This document shows, in pieces, positions 44,007 through 52,416 of a DNA stretch of 64,000 nt. The notes under the pieces were generated by a model. It was not told the DNA's origin. It ran no database searches and saw only the letters and a program-made list of their open reading frames with translations. Where the stretch lies: NCBI RefSeq assembly GCF_025336525.1, contig NZ_JAOCZP010000010.1, forward strand, positions 62,001 through 126,000, given 5' to 3'. A program made the translations under genes and the position numbers. The DNA is from Chelativorans salis (GTDB lineage Bacteria; Pseudomonadota; Alphaproteobacteria; Rhizobiales; Rhizobiaceae). Positions within the stretch are counted from its first letter, which is position 1; each line of letters starts with the position of its first letter.

Positions 44007-44119
44007 AGGAGCAACGGGGGTCGATCTAGGCGGAGGCGCAATGACAAACGCGGTTGAGATGGCCAGCATAGCGTTTGCGGCGGTCGGTCCGACCATCATG
44101 GCGCATTGCGTGTTCGAAC

Positions 44120-45484
44120 TCAAGCATCGAGCCGTGCTCGCCGCCCCCTTCGCAGCCGCGCCGAAACCAGTGCGGCCAGCATGGGCTTTGGCGAAAACCC
44201 GCCTTCTTCGGCGCGCTTTGCCAGGTCGCGCAGATATGCGCCGGGAGACTTGAGCTCGTCGGCACGCTCCAGCATCGCCGCTACCACGATGGCCGCGTTG
44301 ACGTTGCCCATAGCTCTGCGAGCCTGCAACCATGTTTCGCCTGATATGCCCAGCATCGTGCGCACGAGATCGGCTGCCTTTACGAGATCGTGCCAGCCAC
44401 GAATTCCGCCGGGGAGGTAATCGTCGATCTGCGGACAGGCCGACAGGACGGATGTGATGGCGAGGCCCGGTGCGCAGGGTGATGAGAGTTGACAGCTGTC
44501 AACTTTTGCAGGTGAAGCGCTGTGCGTGCGGCTGGGGAATTCAGAAAAACTTCCTTTATTTTTAGATGAATCCTCAGAGTCTGAACTCTCTATATGGCGC
44601 TCATTTTGCGCGTCATTGGCGCTCAATTTCCGGGGTTTCGACAGCGTTTCCGTGGGCTGGGCTGCCTCGTTGACAGCTGTCAACTCAGGCGCTTCTTCAG
44701 GCTCCGGCGTTTCTGAAAGCCACTCGGTTTCCACCCGCGCGCGCAGTGCCACCAAGCGGTCGCGGCGCCGTTGAAGGGTCTCTACATCCGTGTTGCGGCC
44801 AAGGCGGCCGGAAAGCGCATCCAGTTCCTCTCTAAGGGCGAGGAAGGCATCTCCCCTGCCCTCTTCTTCGGCGGCCCGCAGGATGGCCGCTACGTCACGC
44901 AAGTGGATGGTGATCTCGCTCCTGATCGTGCGCACGGCCGCCGCCTGGCGACGTGCTTCCGCAGCCAGTTGTTCGATCTCAGGGGCACGGACGGCAAGGG
45001 CCGACAGGTCGAAGCCGAAGGCGGTTTTGATGCGCCCGTCCTCGTCGCGGCAGGCATAGCGCTTGCCGTTGGCGCTATCGCGGCGCAGGACGAGACCTTC
45101 TTCCACCAGAGTGGCCAGATGGCGGCGTAGGGTAGCTGGCGCCATGCCGCGCGTGCGCAGCGACAATTCGGCGTTGGAGGGGAAGACGACCAGTGACCGC
45201 CCGACAGCAAGGATGCGCTCCGGGCAAAAGCTCACCAGCGCCTCCAAAACGATGATCGTGCGGTTGGAAAGCTTCAGTGCGGCGCGCGCTTCGGTGATGG
45301 CGCGTAGGAGCTTCCACTTGTCAGGACCGCCCTCTTCCCCAGGCTGCCGCTCGCTGTTGGCATCCGCCAACGCTTTGCTGGCTCGTTTCGTCCGGCGTGC
45401 CCGCAAAACCTGCTCGTTGACGGCAAATTGCGCGCGCACCAACCCCTTCCCGCCGAATGGCGAGACGGCAAATCTCTCCGACAT
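44120..45484 (-). CDS. repC: Replication initiator RepC
   Basis: 454 aa. The N-terminal winged-helix region (RAQFAVNEQVLRARRTKRAS, LSNRTIIVLEALVSFCPE, FPSNAELSLRTRGMAPATLR, LVRRDSANGKRYACRD) binds the origin. The C-terminal domain reads DYLPGGIRGWHDLVKAADLV, MLGISGETWLQARRAMGNVN, SPGAYLRDLAKRAEEGGFS. Together these identify RepC. The linker between them contains an AT-rich stretch and two parS-type palindromes within the coding sequence. Expression should be limited by the antisense RNA in the repB-repC gap. Confidence 0.95.
   Translation of the reverse strand: MSERFAVSPFGGKGLVRAQFAVNEQVLRARRTKRASKALADANSERQPGEEGGPDKWKLLRAITEARAALKLSNRTIIVLEALVSFCPERILAVGRSLVVFPSNAELSLRTRGMAPATLRRHLATLVEEGLVLRRDSANGKRYACRDEDGRIKTAFGFDLSALAVRAPEIEQLAAEARRQAAAVRTIRSEITIHLRDVAAILRAAEEEGRGDAFLALREELDALSGRLGRNTDVETLQRRRDRLVALRARVETEWLSETPEPEEAPELTAVNEAAQPTETLSKPRKLSANDAQNERHIESSDSEDSSKNKGSFSEFPSRTHSASPAKVDSCQLSSPCAPGLAITSVLSACPQIDDYLPGGIRGWHDLVKAADLVRTMLGISGETWLQARRAMGNVNAAIVVAAMLERADELKSPGAYLRDLAKRAEEGGFSPKPMLAALVSARLRRGRRARLDA
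44488..44503. promoter_or_regulatory. parS-type centromere palindrome 1 (inside repC)
   Basis: GTTGACAGCTGTCAAC, a perfect 16-bp palindrome of the form known for RepB-binding sites of repABC plasmids. Two identical copies occur at 44669 and 46826. Confidence 0.8.
44537..44612. other. AT-rich stretch within repC, candidate replication origin
   Basis: In repABC replicons oriV lies inside repC in a region of high A+T. Here the only such stretch in the gene (around TTTATTTTTAGATGAATCC and CTCTCTATATGG) lies between the two parS palindromes. Location is inferred from this known arrangement. Confidence 0.5.
44669..44684. promoter_or_regulatory. parS-type centromere palindrome 2 (inside repC)
   Basis: Second identical GTTGACAGCTGTCAAC, 181 bases from the first, on the other side of the AT-rich stretch. 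Confidence 0.8.
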
Positions 45485-45537
45485 GGCTCCTGCCTCTCAA
45501 AAGGCAAGAAAAAGACGTCACCGGAGCGCGCCGATGC

Positions 45538-45566
45538 TTGACATTACCGGTCGGAAGTGATTCTTT
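45538..45566 (+). promoter_or_regulatory. Promoter of the repABC antisense RNA
   Basis: TTGACA at 45538-45543 and a weaker TTCTTT at 45561-45566, 17 bases apart, on the strand opposite to repABC, as in all characterised systems of this type. Confidence 0.6.
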
Positions 45567-45572
45567 CAGATT

Positions 45573-45624
45573 GCTACATCGAAAGGGGCTTCCGGAATGG
45601 CGACGTTCTGGGGGCCTTTTTCTT
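45573..45624 (+). ncRNA. Antisense countertranscribed RNA of repABC (incA-type)
   Basis: The repB-repC gap of repABC plasmids encodes a 45-60 nt RNA that base-pairs with the repBC leader and blocks repC expression. Here, downstream of the promoter at 45538, the segment GGCTTCC...GGGGGCC (45587-45617) can fold into a 7-bp stem with two G-U pairs and is followed by TTTTTC, an intrinsic terminator. Predicted length about 50 nt. Start point is estimated from the promoter. Confidence 0.7.
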
Positions 45625-45695
45625 GCGCGGTTTTCCTCTTTCCGTTGGTCCTCGTTTCACTCCATACGCACCGAGGCTCTAGCCCCGGCGATCCC

Positions 45696-46769
45696 TCAAT
45701 CCGTCTCGTGGGCCTTCTCCTCGGCAAAGCGTGCGGCGAGCTCCGGCAGGCGCTCTGCTATGTAGCGGGCGAGGCCGGGCTCTACCTTCTCGTCGAATTC
45801 GAGCTTCGGCTTCTTCCCCTCGCTGAGCCGGGCGAGCACCCTGCCCTTTTCGTCAGCGATCTGCCGCGGCGCCGTTTTGCCGGACTGTGGCGATCTGGAA
45901 AGGCGCGCGACGCGCTCGAAGAGTGAGCGGAAGCGCTCGTCGGTCGGCAGTTTCAGAAAGCTCTCGGAAGTGACCAGATCGTCTGCGATGACGGCCGCCG
46001 ATTCCCGCTGCAGATACTCCGCCAGCGCCATCCAGCGCTCGCGGCCGGCCTTGGGCGCCGGTCCGATCCCCCGCGCCACCCGCTCGGGCACGGCGTCGGC
46101 CACGGCCAGAAGACGTGTGATGTCGGCCTTGTGAACGGACAGCGCACGCTGGGCGATGGCTCGGTCGAAACCGTGGTCTATGAGGGAGCGGGCGAAGAAG
46201 GCGCGCTCGATGAAGGAGAGGTTGCGCCGCTCGCTGTTTTCCTTGCCCTGGGCAAGCACCAGTTCCTCGTCGGCAAGCTGGCGCACGACGGCCTGCACCG
46301 GGGTCGCCAGCCGAGCGGCAGCGCGCACACGGCGATGGCCATAGGCCACTTGGTAGCGACCGGCCTTCTCCGGGTGCGGGCGCAGGAGCACCGGTACCTG
46401 CTGGCCGTTCTCGCGCACGCTCTCCACCAGCGCCTCAAAACCCTCTTCGCCCGTCTCCTCACCGGAAAGCCGGTCGCGCACGGGCGAGGGGTCGATAAGC
46501 ATCGGGTCGATCGCCACCACATGCTCACCTCTGGCAAGGCTCTCGCGGATGGCACGTGCCTCATCGATGTCGCGCGTCACGCCGTCGAGCGTCAGCCCCA
46601 TCGCCTTGACCGCACCAGAGGCGCTACGCGGCGGGTTGGCTTTCGTCGGCGACGGGAATGACTTCGTCTCCGGGGCACGGTTCGTTTGCGGCGAGGGGGA
46701 GGGGGCATCCTCTCCGGGCAAAGGGCCTCCGCCAAACAGCGCCTTCAGATGGTCCCTGCGCTTGTTCAT
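45696..46769 (-). CDS. repB: Partition protein RepB (ParB family)
   Basis: 357 aa. Starts MNKRRDHLKALFGGGPLPGE, the usual RepB opening. The ParB/Srx domain includes HVVAIDPMLIDPSPVRDRLS, ENGQQVPVLLRPHPEKAGRY, QVAYGHRRVRAAARL, and the box QGKENSERRNLSFIERAFFA, followed by the helix-turn-helix DRAIAQRALSVHKADITRLL. It binds the parS sites and works with RepA in plasmid segregation. Its ATG overlaps the repA stop by 4 bases (ATGA). Confidence 0.95.
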   Translation of the reverse strand: MNKRRDHLKALFGGGPLPGEDAPSPSPQTNRAPETKSFPSPTKANPPRSASGAVKAMGLTLDGVTRDIDEARAIRESLARGEHVVAIDPMLIDPSPVRDRLSGEETGEEGFEALVESVRENGQQVPVLLRPHPEKAGRYQVAYGHRRVRAAARLATPVQAVVRQLADEELVLAQGKENSERRNLSFIERAFFARSLIDHGFDRAIAQRALSVHKADITRLLAVADAVPERVARGIGPAPKAGRERWMALAEYLQRESAAVIADDLVTSESFLKLPTDERFRSLFERVARLSRSPQSGKTAPRQIADEKGRVLARLSEGKKPKLEFDEKVEPGLARYIAERLPELAARFAEEKAHETD

Positions 46770-48025
46770 GCGCCGCCTCCCTCGCCGCGGCCCCAGGCTT
46801 CCATAACGAGGCCCTCGATCTCGGAGTTGACAGCTGTCAACGCTTCCATCGCCCGGTCGTAGGTGGAGCGGGTGAAGCTGTCGCGGCCCACCTCGTAAAG
46901 CGTCTGCTTGGTCAGACCGGCATCGGAAATCGCCGTTGATTTCACCATCGGCGCCGTCAGCACTCGCTCGCCGAACTGCGAGCGCAGGAAGCCGACAATC
47001 TGCGTCTGCGGCCCGTCATTGGGTTCGTAGCGGGTCACCAGATAGCGCAGGAAGTCGAAATTGAGCGTGCCGCCCGCCGCCCGCACCACCGACAAAAGAT
47101 CGGCGGTCATGAACAGGAACTGGCTCATGGAGGCCACATCCAGCATCTGCGGATGCACGGTGACGATGACCGAGGTGGCTGCACAGAGTGCCGACAGCGT
47201 CAGGAAACCCAGCTGCGGCGGGCAGTCGATGACGACCACGTCATAGTCGTCGGCCACGGTGGCAAGAGCTGCCTGGATGCGGGCGAAGAAGAACTCGTCG
47301 GCGCCGCTGCCGGCCTGCCGCTCGGCCAGCATGCGCGGCGTCGTGTGCTCGAATTCGTGCAGCTCCAGATTGCCGGGCACGAGGTCGAGGCCGTCGAAAT
47401 AGGTCTTGCGGACGATCTGCGAAAGCGGCCGCCGCTCCTCGTCATAGCGGATGGCACCATAGAGCGTGTCATTGCCGGAAAGGTCGAGCTCCGGCTGATA
47501 GCCGAAGAGGGCGGAAAGGGAGGCCTGAGGATCCAGGTCGACGGCCAGCACCCGGTATCCCGCGAGCGCCAGGTGCTGGGCCAGATGGGCGCTGGTGGTG
47601 GTCTTGCCGGAGCCGCCCTTGAAATTGGTGACGGCGATCACCTGCAGATGCTCCGTCTCGAGATCCCGCCATTTCACGTAGGAGCGCGCCTTGGAGAGGT
47701 GTCCCTTGGCGCGGGCCTGCTCGGCCAGATACCGGCGCAGCGCGTTGATGTCGGCCAATGAGTAGAACCGCCTGCCGCCGGGGCCCGTGTCCGGCTGAGG
47801 CCCATCGCCGGCAATGGAAAGCTGGCGCAGATAGCCATCGGAGACGCCCACGAGCTTGGCTGCTTCGCCGCTCGAAAAAGTGCGTAGCGACTTTTGCGAG
47901 GAGGGCGGGAAAACCCGGTCGCGCAAGACGCGAAGCTGCTCGGAAAGCAGCGCGGCGTCGGCGGCGATCCGCTCGTCGGCCGCCATATTAACGCTCGTCG
48001 TCCGGTCCACCGCGTTGTCCAACAT
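46766..48025 (-). CDS. repA: Partition ATPase RepA (ParA family)
   Basis: The start at 48025 (MLDNAVDRTTSVNMAADERI) has GAGGGGAA in front; the longer frame from 48142 lacks this. An N-terminal MerR-like helix region (SQKSLRTFSSGEAAKLVGVS, DGYLRQLS) precedes the ATPase with deviant Walker A (NFKGGSGKTTTSAHLAQHLA), DLDPQASLS, and DYDVVVIDCPPQLGFLTLSA. It moves plasmid copies apart with RepB and represses its own promoter. The third parS palindrome lies near its 3' end. Confidence 0.95.
   Translation of the reverse strand: MLDNAVDRTTSVNMAADERIAADAALLSEQLRVLRDRVFPPSSQKSLRTFSSGEAAKLVGVSDGYLRQLSIAGDGPQPDTGPGGRRFYSLADINALRRYLAEQARAKGHLSKARSYVKWRDLETEHLQVIAVTNFKGGSGKTTTSAHLAQHLALAGYRVLAVDLDPQASLSALFGYQPELDLSGNDTLYGAIRYDEERRPLSQIVRKTYFDGLDLVPGNLELHEFEHTTPRMLAERQAGSGADEFFFARIQAALATVADDYDVVVIDCPPQLGFLTLSALCAATSVIVTVHPQMLDVASMSQFLFMTADLLSVVRAAGGTLNFDFLRYLVTRYEPNDGPQTQIVGFLRSQFGERVLTAPMVKSTAISDAGLTKQTLYEVGRDSFTRSTYDRAMEALTAVNSEIEGLVMEAWGRGEGGGA
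46826..46841. promoter_or_regulatory. parS-type centromere palindrome 3 (near the 3' end of repA)
   Basis: Third copy of GTTGACAGCTGTCAAC, inside the repA coding sequence, 60-75 bases before its stop codon. Confidence 0.8.
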
Positions 48026-48624
48026 CAAATTCCCCTCGGGCGCATGGCCCATCCCTTGGCTCATCGGGGGCACCATGCCCACCGGTCCCAATTCTACGCG
48101 TACACGAAAGGGTGGGGATAAAACTCCCTCCGTGCCGCCCAACGGACGGCAATCCCTCTACAACCTGCCGCACCCTACCGCGATTCGCCCCCGACGGGCG
48201 AGCCACCTACGCCGGCGGCCGCACATGCTCCTTTTCGAAGCCATTACGTCCGGTCGCCGGCATTAACGCAGACAGCCCACAATCTCCGCCCCCGCCATAC
48301 GGTTACGCCCTCGGCGCCAAAACGCGGTTATTTCCGTAACTATTGGAATGGTGCGTCCCGGATTCGTCAAGAAGTTTTTGGTTAACAAAGGGTTAACAGC
48401 TTCCGAGGGTGCGGAAGCCTATGATTCGGCTGGCGGATTCGGGTGGGAGGGGAGGGCGTTGTTCGGGACGCGGTTTCCATCTTCAGCATCCCTGCGCTCA
48501 CTGGATGGAGCGCCTGCTACCTATCGGTGCCGAGTCGTGAGGAGCGAGTCGCGCTTTATGGATAGAGAGTGGTGTGAACCTGCGGGCCCGGCCGTCGTAC
48601 CGCCAACTTGGCCATACGCAGGCG
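48026..48624. other. repABC upstream region
   Basis: No gene is seen. On the minus strand a possible promoter (TTGACG at 48365-48370, CAATAG-like -10 near 48340-48347) would start a leader of about 300 bases before repA. Just upstream are two GTTAAC sites (48381-48386 and 48392-48397), which may belong to the control region. Confidence 0.4.
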
Positions 48625-48680
48625 AAAAGCAAATCCCGACCAGCGGAAGTAAAGCCGCCAATCGCTTCTGTATATTGCAG
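48625..48680 (+). repeat. Flanking repeat of the repABC region, right copy
   Basis: 48625-48649 is a perfect 25-base inverted match to 43981-44005. The following bases (CTTCTGTATATTGCAG) parallel the CTTCCGTATAATAATG tail of the left copy, with substitutions. It lies about 90 bases ahead of the 48769 gene. Confidence 0.7.
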
Positions 48681-48768
48681 CCGTTCCAACCGATGCCGGC
48701 TTCGGGCCCGACGTGAAAACCGCCTACGCATGCGGTATGCTTTCCTTCCGATATCGAAAGGCCTTGCC

Positions 48769-50016
48769 ATGACCTCATCGACCCAGCGGCTCGAATTTGC
48801 CGGCCACTCCGGCGCCACGCTCGCCGCCCGCCTTGATCTACCGGGTGGGCCGGTTCGCGCCTATGCGCTGTTTGCCCATTGTTTCACCTGCTCGAAGGAC
48901 CTGGCGGCGGTGCGCAGCATTGCTGCAGAGCTGGCGCGCGAGGGCATCGCCGTGCTGCGTTTCGATTTCACGGGGCTCGGATCGAGCGAGGGGGAATTCG
49001 CCTCGACCGATTTTTCCTCCAATGTCGCCGACCTCGTCTCGGCCGCCGATTATCTGCGCGACCACTACCTGGCACCGTCGGTGCTGATCGGCCACTCGCT
49101 GGGTGGCGCGGCGGTGCTGGCTGTGGCCAAGGACATTCCGGAAGTGCGCGCCGTCGTCACCATCGGCGCCCCGGCCGATGCCGCCCATGTGCTGAAGAAT
49201 TTCGGCGCCAGCCTGGAAGTGATCGACAGGCAGGGCGATGCGGAGGTCGATCTCGCCGGGCGCAAGTTCCGCATCGGCAAGCAGTTCGTGGAGGATGTGC
49301 GCGCCCAGCGCATCTTAGAAGCCGTGGCGGCGATGAGGAAACCGCTCCTCATCCTGCACGCGCCGCGGGATGAGACGGTGGGCATCGAGAACGCCACGGC
49401 GATATTCACGGCGGCCAAGCATCCCAAGAGCTTCGTATCGCTGGACACAGCCGACCATCTTCTCACCCAACACGACGATGCGGCCTTCGCCGCCCGCGTG
49501 ATGGCGGGTTGGCTTTCACGCTATATCGTCGGTGATGTGCCGCAAGACCGCGTGGCCATCGAGCACGTGCGCGTCTCGGAGACGGGGGCGGGCGCCTACC
49601 AGAACACGGTTTTGGCCGGCCGGCACAGGCTGTTCGCCGACGAGCCGGAAAGCGTGGGTGGGCTCGATTCGGGCCCGTCGCCCTACGACTTCCTGTCGAT
49701 CGCGCTGGGCGCGTGCACGTCGATGACGCTGCGCATGTACGCCGACCGCAAGGGGCTGTCGCTTGGGCGTGTCAGCGTCGACGTTTCGCATGCCAAGATG
49801 CACGCCCGCGACTGCGCGGAATGCACAGATGAGGAGCGCGACGGCGGCGCCAGGATCGACCGTTTCGAGCGCGTGATCTCGGTGGAAGGGAAAATCTCCC
49901 AGGAGCTGCGGGACAAGCTTGCGGAGATCGCCGGGAAGTGTCCGGTACACCGCACGCTGGAGGCCAAGGCGAAGGTGAGCACGGTGGTGGAAGCCGAAGG
50001 CGACGGGGCAGGGTAG
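48769..50016 (+). CDS. Bifunctional alpha/beta hydrolase / OsmC-family protein
   Basis: Start at 48769 (MTSSTQRLEFAGHSGATLAA) behind GAAAGG. The hydrolase domain (1-255) has AHCFTCSKD, the nucleophile elbow LIGHSLGGAAVLA, and HAPRDETVGIENA with Asp, then DTADHLL with His. The OsmC domain (275-415) has the peroxidatic Cys in LSIALGACTSMTLRMYA and the second Cys in IAGKCPVHRTLE. OsmC proteins reduce organic hydroperoxides; the fused hydrolase may release them from lipid esters. This fusion is well known in Rhizobiales. Confidence 0.92.
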   Translation: MTSSTQRLEFAGHSGATLAARLDLPGGPVRAYALFAHCFTCSKDLAAVRSIAAELAREGIAVLRFDFTGLGSSEGEFASTDFSSNVADLVSAADYLRDHYLAPSVLIGHSLGGAAVLAVAKDIPEVRAVVTIGAPADAAHVLKNFGASLEVIDRQGDAEVDLAGRKFRIGKQFVEDVRAQRILEAVAAMRKPLLILHAPRDETVGIENATAIFTAAKHPKSFVSLDTADHLLTQHDDAAFAARVMAGWLSRYIVGDVPQDRVAIEHVRVSETGAGAYQNTVLAGRHRLFADEPESVGGLDSGPSPYDFLSIALGACTSMTLRMYADRKGLSLGRVSVDVSHAKMHARDCAECTDEERDGGARIDRFERVISVEGKISQELRDKLAEIAGKCPVHRTLEAKAKVSTVVEAEGDGAG

Positions 50017-50042
50017 GGCGTTCCGGCTGTGAGCGGAGCCAC

Positions 50043-50936
50043 TCAGGCCCGATGCGCATCCGCCAGGGCCTCGAAATGCTCCACCAGCGCTACGCACTCG
50101 GCGCCGAGCCTTTCACCGAGCGGCTTGATGATCGAATACTCGAACCGCTCTTCCGCCTCGAACGGCCGCGAGATGCCGCCGAGGCGCACGTGGTCTTCCG
50201 CCGTGAAGGGGTCGATCAGCGCGACGCCCAGGCCGCGCAGCACCAAGGCCGAGATGACGATAGAAAGATAGGCACGTATCTTCACCAGCGGCGGTCGGCG
50301 CATCTTGGCGAAGCGGCGGTCGAAGAGCCGGCCGGTCATGGTGGAATCGACAAAGCTGACGAAGTCGACGCCGGAAAGGTCGTTGAAGGAGATGATTTCC
50401 TTTTCGCCGAGTGGATGGCCTGCCGGGGCGATAAAGCGGTAGGGCAGGGCGCCCGTGCGCACCACATCGATCTCGAACTTGTGCTGCGTGGGGATGCCGA
50501 AGCCGATCTGGCATTGCCTGAGCGCCACCTGGCGCACCACGGGCAAGGTGGTCATGGCGAAGAACTCGGCACGGAACTCGGGCCGCTCGGCGTGCAGCTG
50601 GGCGACGGCCTGCGGCAATGCTGTGTGGGCGAAAGCCGGGGCGGCGGCGATGCTCAGCGTCGTGCGCTGCCCGCGCTTGATCTGGTCCGCCGCGCGCTCG
50701 ATCTGCTTGAGCCCCGTAAAGCTGCGCTCGACCTCCAGCCAGAATTCGTGCGCCTCCGGTGTCGCCACCACGCGCCCGCCGTGGCGCGTGAAGAGGTGCA
50801 AGCCCGAGCGCTCCTCAAGCTCGCGGATAAGCCGGCTTACGGCTGGCTGCGAGATCAAAAGCTCCTCCGCCGCGCCCGAAACGGTGCCGGTGCGCATTAC
50901 CTCGCGGAAGGCTTCCAGGGATCGTTGGCTGAGCAT
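50043..50936 (-). CDS. LysR-type transcriptional regulator
   Basis: Start at 50936 (MLSQRSLEAFREVMRTGTVS). The N-terminal winged helix (AAEELLISQPAVSRLIRELE, ERSGLHLFTRHGGRVVAT) is followed by a periplasmic-binding-type effector domain. Divergent from the 51112 oxidoreductase gene with about 175 bases between, so it probably controls that locus in response to its substrate. Confidence 0.92.
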   Translation of the reverse strand: MLSQRSLEAFREVMRTGTVSGAAEELLISQPAVSRLIRELEERSGLHLFTRHGGRVVATPEAHEFWLEVERSFTGLKQIERAADQIKRGQRTTLSIAAAPAFAHTALPQAVAQLHAERPEFRAEFFAMTTLPVVRQVALRQCQIGFGIPTQHKFEIDVVRTGALPYRFIAPAGHPLGEKEIISFNDLSGVDFVSFVDSTMTGRLFDRRFAKMRRPPLVKIRAYLSIVISALVLRGLGVALIDPFTAEDHVRLGGISRPFEAEERFEYSIIKPLGERLGAECVALVEHFEALADAHRA

Positions 50937-51111
50937 GGTTCGTCCTGCCGGTGTTCTGGGATGAGGGGCGTGGTGCAGGCTACAATGGAAGAGCCCGCAT
51001 TCTTGACTATAAGATTTGGTGATACTCACGTAATGATTCCTTATTTGCCTTATAGCAAGGCCGCCCCTTCACTGACGATGCATTTTCCGGCTCGTGTGAG
51101 GGGCATCCGCA

Positions 51112-52416
51112 GTGGGCGGGATTGATACCAGACAGAACATCGCATCCTTTCCGGCAAGCACCGATGTCATCGTTATCGGTGGCGGGGTGGTTGGCGTTTC
51201 CGCGGCCCTGTTTCTCGCCGAGCGCGGCCTCCGTGTGGTCCTTTGCGAGAAGGGACGCATTGCCGGCGAGCAGTCGTCGCGCAACTGGGGCTGGATTCGC
51301 AAAATGGGGCGCGACCCGGCCGAGTTGCCGCTGATGATCGAAAGTGCGCGGCTGTGGGCGCGGCTCGTGCCCGAGCTCGGGAATGACATCGGCTACCGGG
51401 CGTGCGGCATCACCTATCTGGCCGAGACAGAGGAGCAGCTTGCCGCGCATGCGGCGTGGCTGGAGAAGGTGCACCCGTTCCAGCTCGACACGGCGCTGCT
51501 CTCGGCCGCGGAGACCGATGCGCTCCTCGGCCGCGAGGATCGGCGCTTCAAGGGCGCGCTGCATACGCCGTCGGACGCTGCCGCCGAGCCGTCTCTGGCA
51601 GTTCCGGCAATGGCGAGGCACGCGGCGAAGCTTGGTGTCACCGTTTTGGAGAACTGCGCCGTACGCACGGTCGAGCGCGCCGGCGGGCGTGTCAGTGGCG
51701 TCGTGACCGAGCGGGGGGAGATCGCCTGTCAGGCGGTGATCCTGGCGGGCGGGGTCTGGTCGCGCACCTTCCTTGAAAATCTCGGGCTCGGCCTGCCGCA
51801 GCTCGCCGTCAAGTCCTCGGTCTTGAGGACCGCGCCGGCACCGCAGATCAGCCCCGGCGCATTGGGGGCGGCGGGCGCCTCGGTGCGGCGGCGGCTCGAC
51901 GGCGGCTACACGATTGCGCGCAGCGGGGCGGCGGAGTTCCAGCTCATCCCCGCCGCCTTCCGGCACTTTGGTGCCTTCCTGCCGGTGCTCAGGCAGCGCT
52001 GGCGCATCATGAAGATCAGGGCCGGCCGTGACTTCTTCGGGCCCTTGGGCGCGGTGCGCTGGCGCGCCGACGAGACGAGCCCCTTCGAGAAGGTGCGCGT
52101 GCTCGACCCTGAGCCGGACGGCAAGCTGCTTGGGGAGGTCATGGCGTCCGCGCGGGCGCTGCATCCGCAGCTTGCCGAAGCCCGCCCTGTGCAGAGCTGG
52201 GGCGGCATGATCGACGTGATGCCCGACGAGCTTCCAGTGGTCGACACGCCGCTCGGCTGGGCGGGACTGCTGATTGCGACCGGGCTTTCCGGTCATGGTT
52301 TCGGCATCGGGCCAGGCGTCGGCTTGATGGCGGCACAGACCGTCCTCGGCGAGGAACCGCTGGTCGATCCCGCGCCGTTCGCCTTGTCGCGTTTCGAGCG
52401 GAGGGCGGCGGCATGA
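51112..52416 (+). CDS. FAD-dependent oxidoreductase (DAO family)
   Basis: 434 aa. FAD motif VIVIGGGVVGVSAALFLAER, the EKGRIAGEQSSRNWGWIRKM segment and the C-terminal LLIATGLSGHGFGIGPGVGL typical of D-amino-acid/sarcosine/opine oxidases. Its partner gene follows with a 4-base overlap. Such pairs together with a dipeptide-type ABC transporter point to catabolism of an amino-acid derivative; the exact substrate is open. Confidence 0.9.
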   Translation: MGGIDTRQNIASFPASTDVIVIGGGVVGVSAALFLAERGLRVVLCEKGRIAGEQSSRNWGWIRKMGRDPAELPLMIESARLWARLVPELGNDIGYRACGITYLAETEEQLAAHAAWLEKVHPFQLDTALLSAAETDALLGREDRRFKGALHTPSDAAAEPSLAVPAMARHAAKLGVTVLENCAVRTVERAGGRVSGVVTERGEIACQAVILAGGVWSRTFLENLGLGLPQLAVKSSVLRTAPAPQISPGALGAAGASVRRRLDGGYTIARSGAAEFQLIPAAFRHFGAFLPVLRQRWRIMKIRAGRDFFGPLGAVRWRADETSPFEKVRVLDPEPDGKLLGEVMASARALHPQLAEARPVQSWGGMIDVMPDELPVVDTPLGWAGLLIATGLSGHGFGIGPGVGLMAAQTVLGEEPLVDPAPFALSRFERRAAA

